Positions 57,557 through 64,000 of a stretch of DNA of 64,000 nt are shown piece after piece. The notes under the pieces were generated by a model, which saw only the letters and a list, made by a program, of their open reading frames with translations, did no database searches and was not told the origin of the DNA. Numbering within the stretch: position 1 is the stretch's first letter; each line of letters begins with the position of its first letter. Both the position numbers and the translations under genes were made by a program. The stretch covers positions 2,356,001 through 2,420,000 of the forward strand of contig NC_133298.1 in the NCBI RefSeq assembly GCF_005239225.2, read 5' to 3'. The stretch comes from Populus alba. Taxonomy: Eukaryota; Streptophyta; Magnoliopsida; Malpighiales; Salicaceae.

Positions 57557-59888
57557 TGTTGCTACCCAATTTTTGACCCATGTTTTTTATATATTTTCAA
57601 AAAATCCAAAAATAGAGAAAAACAAAGAAAATCCAAAAAATATGTTTTTTAATATATTTTCGTCATTTTAGCATTTTCAACGTCGTCTAAAAAGAATTTA
57701 ATTTTTCAAAGGATTTTCAAACGCGTTCGACTTTTCACGCGTCGTTTTTAAAATCATTGATTTTCCTCATCGAGTCGACGTTGATATTGCTCGTTTTCAA
57801 AAAATACAAAAAAAACAAGAAAAATCAAATTTTACAAAAAAAAAGAAAAAAGAAAATTAAGGACCAATTTTGAGGCCGAAACAATATTTTTGGCCTAAGG
57901 GAATTTTGAATTTTGGAAGGAGGGGCAACCTAAGAATTTTTTTTTCTCTTCACCCGAAATTAGCCGTTGCCCCTGGCCCAATACTATTATTTAATCCCTC
58001 TCTTTCGGCTAAAAATTAATTACTTAGCCCCCACCCATGGTCTTCTTTTCCTGGTTTCCCGCCGACAATGGAGGCCCCTCCTCACACTGAAAATTTCTAT
58101 TTCATCTCATCCCAGCTTTGCAAAAAGAGGGGGATTGGAGCCATTTTAGAGGGTCCCGGCAGTAGTGGGCAGCAGCCACGGTCCCCAATCCCTTTGGGAT
58201 TTTCTTCTTCTCCCCTGCACCCGAAGGGGAGAGGGGGATTTTCCATTTTCTTCTTCTTTCAGCCGGAGACCCATACACTGTCCCCTCTCCTTCATCTGTC
58301 GCTCTCCCTCTGAAAACCGAAAGTCTCAGCCACAAATTTTTTTTGATCTCCCTCAGACCAGCCACTCTTGAAGGGGGCGACCCCAACCTTTACAAAGGAG
58401 GAAAGCCACAGCCTTTTCCCCCATTTTTTCCCGTCATCTCCCCTTGGCCATTTTCATTTTCTTTGCAGCCGACCCCCCCTCTCTGGTTTTAATTTTTTCC
58501 AGCCACCGGCCAATATTTTTCTTCCCCATTCTCCCTCAGCTGCACAGCCGAAGCCACCAAACTCCTCCCCCCTGGTTTTTGATTTGCTCTCTCAGCCCCC
58601 CAATCAATCTCATTTTCCCCTTACAAATCAACCTCACGGCCTCCTTTCTCCTCCAACAAAAAGGAACCGAACAGCCCCCGCTCACAACCCCCCTCTCTCC
58701 CTCTCGGCCATTTTTTCCCTCACCCTCTTTAGCCATAAAAAACCCAAGACAGCCCCTTCGTCTCCATCCCGCCGGACCCATCAGCACTGAAGCACCTCTC
58801 TCGGCAGCATCTTCTTCTTTGATCAACTCAGCAGCGACCCACAGCCCCAGCAGCGGCGCCCCCTCCAACACCGAACAGCCCCAGCAGCGACGCTCCCTTC
58901 TCGGTCGTTCCTCTTCACTGCTAGCCACCTGAAACGGAGGAGAAGAAGAAGGTGACCGATCTGCAGCGAAGCAGATCCAAAAGAACCCGAGACCAGATCC
59001 GAAAACAAGGAAGAAAAAAAAACTAAAATCGACTGTGTTGTGCATTTTCTGTTATTGCAGGTCACCGCCGGCGAGAGAAAGGAAGAGGAGAGGTAGCCAT
59101 TACAGCCCCTCACGCTGCCCAGATTTCATGGCGGCGCGTGAACCCACGCGCCGCCAGTGACTGTGGCGCGTGGGAAGACGCGCCACCAGCGTTCAGTTGC
59201 CCTGAAAATGCTCCCAGCACTGTTTCAGTGGTGCAAAAGGTGTTCCTGTGAATTCCATATTGTTTTAGGGCTGTTATTGTAATTTTAATGTAATTTTTGT
59301 TTGATGTAATTTCTTATTTAGTTTTGAATTTGTATTTGTATTTGTATTATGGAAAGAAAAGACAAGAAAAGAAAAAAGAAAAGAAAAGAAACAAAAAAAA
59401 TAAAATAGTGAAAATATGAATGTGTGTGGTTGTATTTTTTATTATATGTTATTGAATTATAAAAATTAAAAAAAGGACAAAAAGAATTATTTGTTAATTT
59501 AAATATGGTTAAATATCTCAAGGACAAATAAAATCAAGTTGTATTTTCCATGAAAATATGAGGACAAGTTTCTACATATATTCGGGGATTTAATAACTGA
59601 TTTATTCAAGCCTAAGAATTTAATTAATATTTTAAATTTTCAAATCACATCAGAACACGAAGCAGCTTATCTCAGGTAGGGTGTGTTAGGGGTGCTAATA
59701 CCTTCCCTAACCACAACCAGTCCCTTACCCATGATCTCTGACAAGACCAGTACATCAGGTTTCCTAGTAGCCCTCAATAAATTACTAGGTGGCGACTCCC
59801 ACGAACGAATTCAAAGCAAACGCTACAACGAGAAAAATCGCCAGCCGATGCCGCGCGCCTGATATTTTTTTTTTTTTGGGGTGCGACA
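57557..59888 (+). repeat. Element E 3' LTR
   Basis: 2332 bp. Outer parts nearly identical to the 5' LTR; the middle (about 58140-58920) is longer and different in sequence. Pro- and Ser-rich ORFs there arise from CT-rich DNA. TATA box absent as in the 5' LTR. Stem-loop at 59130-59155. Confidence 0.9.
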
Positions 59889-59964
59889 GTACCTATGAGA
59901 ACACCTATTGAAATAATAAAAACATATTGCACTAATATCCATGGCCTTATATTTTGAGCTACAA

Positions 59965-60137
59965 TTAAGTCGTTGGTTGAGGCGGATTCAAAGAACCAGT
60001 CCACTTAATCCACATAGGAAGATGATGACCTAAGCTCCAAAGCTTTCTTGCTACACCTGTAGGATACGAGAAGATACATAGAAACCAAGCTGTGATGTCT
60101 CTCAAAACACCTCCAATCCCTGATTTAACAACTGTTG
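59965..60137 (-). pseudogene. Possible LINE RNase H remnant
   Basis: The reverse strand reads SGIGGVLRD and a few residues later LCIFSYPTG, a spacing and wording seen in the RNase H domain of plant LINE retrotransposons. The frame then loses resemblance and stops at 59965. Only about 25 residues support this, so chance similarity is possible. Confidence 0.3.
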
Positions 60138-61680
60138 ATAATTGACTATAGTGCTTTTAGCATTGATGCTAGTTAAAACGGGTAATCTATTTTGATTAAA
60201 AAACAAAATAGTTAATTTTTTAAATTCATGTACTTCATGTTTACATGCAACAAGGGAAGAAAAAGAATAGAGAGAAGGGAGAGAAGAAGAAAGTTGCCTG
60301 CCATGGGGTCGTTGCCATAATAGAAAGGTATGGCTAGTTGTTTAAGAGGCATTGGTAGAAAAAATGGTGGTCGGCGTTAGCTATGAAAGGAAGTAGAGGC
60401 CTACAGTGGAAAGAAAGAAATAGATGAAGGTGGCATCAATTACTATTACTAGTTAAAAGATGAGTTTGTGGAGGACGTTGAGCCACTGTTGGTCACGACA
60501 TAGGTGAGGTTGGAGTTACGATGGAGAGAGAGAGAGAGATATAACTGAAGGCAAATAGAAAAAAACTAGGAAGGGAGACTGATTTTTTGTCAATTTTAAA
60601 CTTGATTTTTTTCATACTCAGACCATAAAATTCACCTCTATTTATAAAAGGTGAAAGAGGGATATATTGTCTTTAATGATGCCAAATCTTAGCCCTCGAT
60701 TAAACCCCAAAGGATCCCAGTTGTTGGCTAAAAATGGACATCATAAACTATCAAATTTGATAATTAAAGGCAACCTCGGCTGTTCTTTTTAGACCGATGC
60801 CATGATCATTATGCTATCAATCAGTCAGAAAGGACAATACTAGGGTGTTGTTAGATGTCAGGCAATCATTTTTGTACAAGTTTTGTCAAATTTAATATAT
60901 AGAGAGATAAAACATTATATACCTATGAAAAATAGCCCTTTAAACAGTCTTTTCAAAGAAAAAAAAAAGATAAATAATAACAAAAACGACTCTATTTTGA
61001 TAAAGTTCAATTTAGTCTTTTAATTTGTGATTTCTCTTAACTACACCCTTAATTGAATTCAAACTTTTAATTTTATGCAATTTTACTCCTGACAAACTTC
61101 AATTTCAGTCTTAGATTTCAATGTTTATTTTTAGTTTGGTACTTGGTCTTGGATTTCTTCAATTTATCCCATAAATGATTATTAAACTTTCAAATCTCTT
61201 CAATTTCAACCCTAATTCAGTCAATTGGGTCCCTATAGTTCGATGTCTTTTGCAAAATAATTATTTACTGCAAATTTTTTTAATTTAACCCTTAATTGAC
61301 CCACAACATTGATTTTCTTGTAATTTTACCCATGATTTGAACCAATTGACTTTGTAAAAATTATGTTTGGTCTCCTAAAACTCTAATATTCTCAATTAAG
61401 CCCAAATTGAGCCTCCAAACTTAATTTTCACCAATTAAGCTCCTAACAAAATTAATTTAATCAATTTAAAGTATAATTAAGTCCTTGCATCTAATTAAAT
61501 CCTTTAATTGGACCCAAATTAATTATTAAACATAATTAAACTTTAATTTGGCCTATGATTTAATCAAATTGGCCTATTAAAAATCTAATTATATCCTTAA
61601 GCTTAATTGTTATGCCGATTTGTTCAATAATGATTTAATTTGATCTTGGATCTATATTATCTATTCAATTTTGGGTATAA
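60138..61680 (-). mobile_element. Possible decayed LTR, reverse orientation
   Basis: From about 61000 to 61660 the sequence repeats phrases such as cccttaattga, aattaagccc and aattgg, the style of the U3 part of the long LTRs here (compare 17210-17680). On the reverse strand a TATA-like tataaatag (60638-60646) follows. A GA run lies at 60521-60539. Ends and target duplication were not found. Confidence 0.3.
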
Positions 61681-62916
61681 TGAGGTACAATTGTGCTTTC
61701 AATTCCATCCAAAATTATAGCTTGATTTTTTCTACATTTGAAATCCTCCCAGCTTGTTTTTGCCAATATGTCAGTCTTCTTACTATTACTATTTTATTTT
61801 ATTTTTTTATTTTGAAAAGAAAAAATGTAAAATTTTTGAGGAATAACCCAAAAATAGTTTATGACAACATGAAGCAATAAAAATCATTTCATTTGTAACA
61901 AGTTGAGATTTATATAAAAAAATAGTCAACATTATTCATACATAAAACTACATTAAGGTTACCTTGAAATGAGGTGTATATATTGTGGTTTCATTGTGAT
62001 TTCTTGTGTTGTGCTTGAAAATTTTAGGTCTTGTGGTTTGATGATTTTCATTGTTAGCAAACACATAGATCTTAGAATTTCATTAACTATCTACTAATAA
62101 TTTCACTGAAATATTGAGATCTCTCTTAAACTTCCATATTTGAGGCACCCAATGCTAATAAACAAAGAGACATGTTGATCTTCCAAGTAACACTTATCCT
62201 TCTTGATGATTTTAATTTATATTGGGTTTCTAAATCAAAATAAAGACTTTGAAATGTCTTTGCACCCATTCTAAAAATATTAATACAACATATCCAATGT
62301 CCATGCAAAATTTCATTCAACCATGAACCATCGCATTCCTATGTTATAAGAAACCATATGTGGTTCTTTATAAATATAATTATTATAATACATAGCGCCA
62401 GCTTTGGTTGTCTATAGTAATAATTCATGATGATCATACTCTCTCAATCAAAATGACTCACCTTTCTCATCAACATTGTTTTCATTGTCGTCATCATTTG
62501 TATTGTTATCATAACCACCATCATTATTGTTACCGCCATCATTATAGAAAACATATTCAATAACATGATTCATAACATTATTATAATATACATCAAATAA
62601 ATTATAAAATCAATGCCCATCCATATATACAATTTGAAATAATTAATTTACCTTAATTAACTCTTTTTTCATCAATATTAAGCTATTCAGAAATTAATAT
62701 AATAAATTTAAAATAAGTGATTTTAATTTATTTTGTGTCTATTAAATTAATATATTCATTCAAAAACTTCTTGCTTTATTAAATTTATGTTTTACAAATT
62801 ACATAAAAAAAAAAAAACATTCCACTTTACAATATTGTTTTAACAAAGATAGTATCACATTCATATATTATCCTGTAATGAAGCATGATTATGTTTGCTA
62901 GTTATAAATAAGCACT
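61681..62916. other. AT-rich spacer, no gene seen
   Basis: Low-complexity AT-rich sequence with scattered 'catcatt/attgtt' triplet-rich stretches near 62460-62560. Short ORFs only, none with family resemblance. Confidence 0.5.
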
Positions 62917-63108
62917 TGAGGTCTTAGCTCAGCGGTTGAAGGGACTTGTTCCCTTCCTCTGCATCCTGGATTCAAATTTCACCGTGCACGCCTGTTAACC
63001 CCGCGGTGCCTTACATGCTCACTGGGTTTGCAGGATGTTCAGTAAGTCGTGGGATTAGTCGTGGTGCGCGCAAGCTGGCTCGGACATCCACGTAAATAAA
63101 AAAAAAAT
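62917..63108 (+). mobile_element. tRNA-derived SINE
   Basis: About 190 bp. A pol III box A (tagctcagcgg, 62925-62935) is followed 32 bp later by a box B (ggattcaaatttc, 62968-62980), as in tRNA-derived SINEs. A non-tRNA body follows (gcgcaagctggctcggacat) and an A-rich tail (taaataaaaaaaaaa) ends it. It is not a functional tRNA: no acceptor stem can be paired after box B. Target duplications were not convincing. Confidence 0.75.
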
Positions 63109-64000
63109 AATTAAGAGACGATTCATTTTTTTTCAATTTTTTTTTATAATGAATCTTAGAATAAAAAAAGTTAAAGAATTAATTCTCATTATTACCAATT
63201 TTAATTAGCTAAAAATTATACATTAATTGTGAAAGATATCTTATCATATATTTTGACAGCGAAGGTTTATTAAGGTAATGTAAATATCCAAAAATAATCA
63301 TATTGAAAACATTATTTTAGTTGTATACAGTATTTTAGTAATTAATACTATTAATTGAACAATTGGCTGTCAGTTTAGTTTTCTCCTTTTAGCAATTTGT
63401 TATCGTAAATTGGTTTATAATTCACAATTTTACATTTTAGTTAGTTAACTATTTTATAAATTAATGGCATTAACTGACCCGGTAAAAAAAAGCCGACTAT
63501 TCCAGTAAGGAAAGCGATTTAATAATAATGAATAAAAAGCAATATAGATACTTTAACCATTGAAGGAAAAAAAAAACCTCAAATTACACGTAGACAAACA
63601 TGATAGATACGGTCTCCCTAAGCGCAATTGAACCAGTCAAGCAAGTAGGCCGCAGGCAGGGAGGTAGGAGGGGCGTCCAGGTTGCGAGGAGAGGACAAGA
63701 GTGGGACCTACGAGCCGCAGCAAAGTCTCCCTTTTGCCATCCCCCCCCCCCCCCCTCTTGTTTTCGTGTATATTTTTCTTTTTAAAACAAAGCTATTTGG
63801 CTGTTTCTCAACTGACCCACACCTGGTCAACTTTGTGCGTTAACCATAGTTAATTAGCTTCACCGTCAAATTCTAAACCTCCATGACCAGCCAACCCTAC
63901 CCACACACTCTCCTCCATCTAGGGTTCATCTGCTCAAATGTTCACATCAGTAGATCACACGCAAACTAACTTGCATGTCATCCGAGGATTCTTCTCATTT
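63109..64000. other. Spacer, possibly promoter-proximal at the right end
   Basis: AT-rich to about 63590, then more mixed with a poly-C run at about 63741-63756. The CT-rich, less AT-rich end (63880-64000) could be upstream of a gene beyond the window, but no start is visible. The small ORF at 63600-63785 has no family resemblance. Confidence 0.35.

Larger units (their letters stand above)
48969..59888 (+). mobile_element. Element E: second Tat/Ogre-like family 2 element
   Basis: LTRs at 48969-51088 (2120 bp) and 57557-59888 (2332 bp), both TGTTGCTACCC ... GGGGTGCGACA. Primer site tggcgactccactgggga at 51092-51109. The interior (51110-56320) parallels element C but shows no gag or pol. The 3' UTR has four kinds of tandem unit, then the hairpin and polypurine tract (57489-57556). 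The flanks gactt (48964-48968) and gtacc (59889-59893) do not match, and the copia gag on the left does not resume on the right. LTR ends are near-identical to each other but the middles differ strongly, so this may be a recombinant of two elements. Confidence 0.88.

Noticed and set aside
58068..59045. Pro-rich ORFs on both strands in the 3' LTR of element E (also 49420-50130)
   Set aside because: Composition effect of CT-rich leader sequence; not shared with the 5' LTR frame.
59774..60004. Reverse ORF with a hydrophobic stretch, possible membrane protein
   Set aside because: It spans the LTR border of element E, and the alternative frame shows the RNase H-like strings.
62917..62990. Functional tRNA gene
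   Set aside because: Box A and B are present but the cloverleaf cannot be closed; the A-rich tail and extra body indicate a SINE.
63600..63785. Small ORF near the right end
   Set aside because: Runs into a poly-C tract, with no family resemblance or gene context.

Overview
This 64 kb window looks like an intergenic, retrotransposon-dense block of a eudicot plant nuclear genome. The evidence is a broken but intron-bearing plastid chaperonin gene (Cpn60 alpha-2 type), plant-type Ty3/gypsy and Ty1/copia LTR retrotransposons nested in each other, a tRNA-derived SINE, and AT-rich spacers. The species cannot be fixed from the sequence alone. I see no intact protein-coding gene: every recognisable reading frame carries stops, frameshifts, deletions or insertions.

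Layout. (1) 536-3254: CPN60A2-like pseudogene, seven exons visible, 3' end lost where retroelement sequence begins. (2) 3289-12042: 3' UTR remnant plus long LTR of a Tat/Ogre-like element (family 1), split by a complete 5.6 kb gypsy element (4395-10008, 560 bp LTRs, TSD gagtt) whose gag-pol frame runs into its 3' LTR. (3) 12434-41696: a tandem Athila-type complex, read as LTR remnant / 3' internal end / LTR / internal region / LTR. Its middle LTR holds a family 1 solo LTR (14925-17888, TSD aaagg). Its pol holds a 10.6 kb non-autonomous Tat/Ogre-like element C (21058-31692, TSD aagag). Between its pol and its 3' UTR lie an unknown ORF and an intronless LOG-type (cytokinin-activating phosphoribohydrolase) reading frame, itself split by a 4.7 kb insertion (33555-38229, TSD gtgtc). 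(4) 41704-48520: Ty1/copia element D with 165 bp LTRs, split by a family 2 solo LTR (45511-47472, TSD aagga). (5) 48526-48968: gag fragment of another copia element. (6) 48969-59888: second family 2 Tat/Ogre-like element, E, with no TSD and a mosaic LTR pair. (7) 59889-64000: mostly AT-rich spacer with a possible LINE RNase H remnant, a possible LTR remnant and a SINE.

The strongest unusual signal is the LOG-type gene inside an Athila internal region. Its 3' end, followed by the same Athila 3' UTR and LTR, is present twice (12476-12554 and 38637-38715), so the gene was duplicated together with the element. Other structures worth attention: a tandem array with a 174 bp higher-order repeat in the 3' UTR of element C; a hairpin touching the polypurine tract that shows a compensatory base-pair change between families; a PBS-like decamer kept inside the LTR ends; and a GC-rich stem-loop kept in otherwise divergent LTRs.
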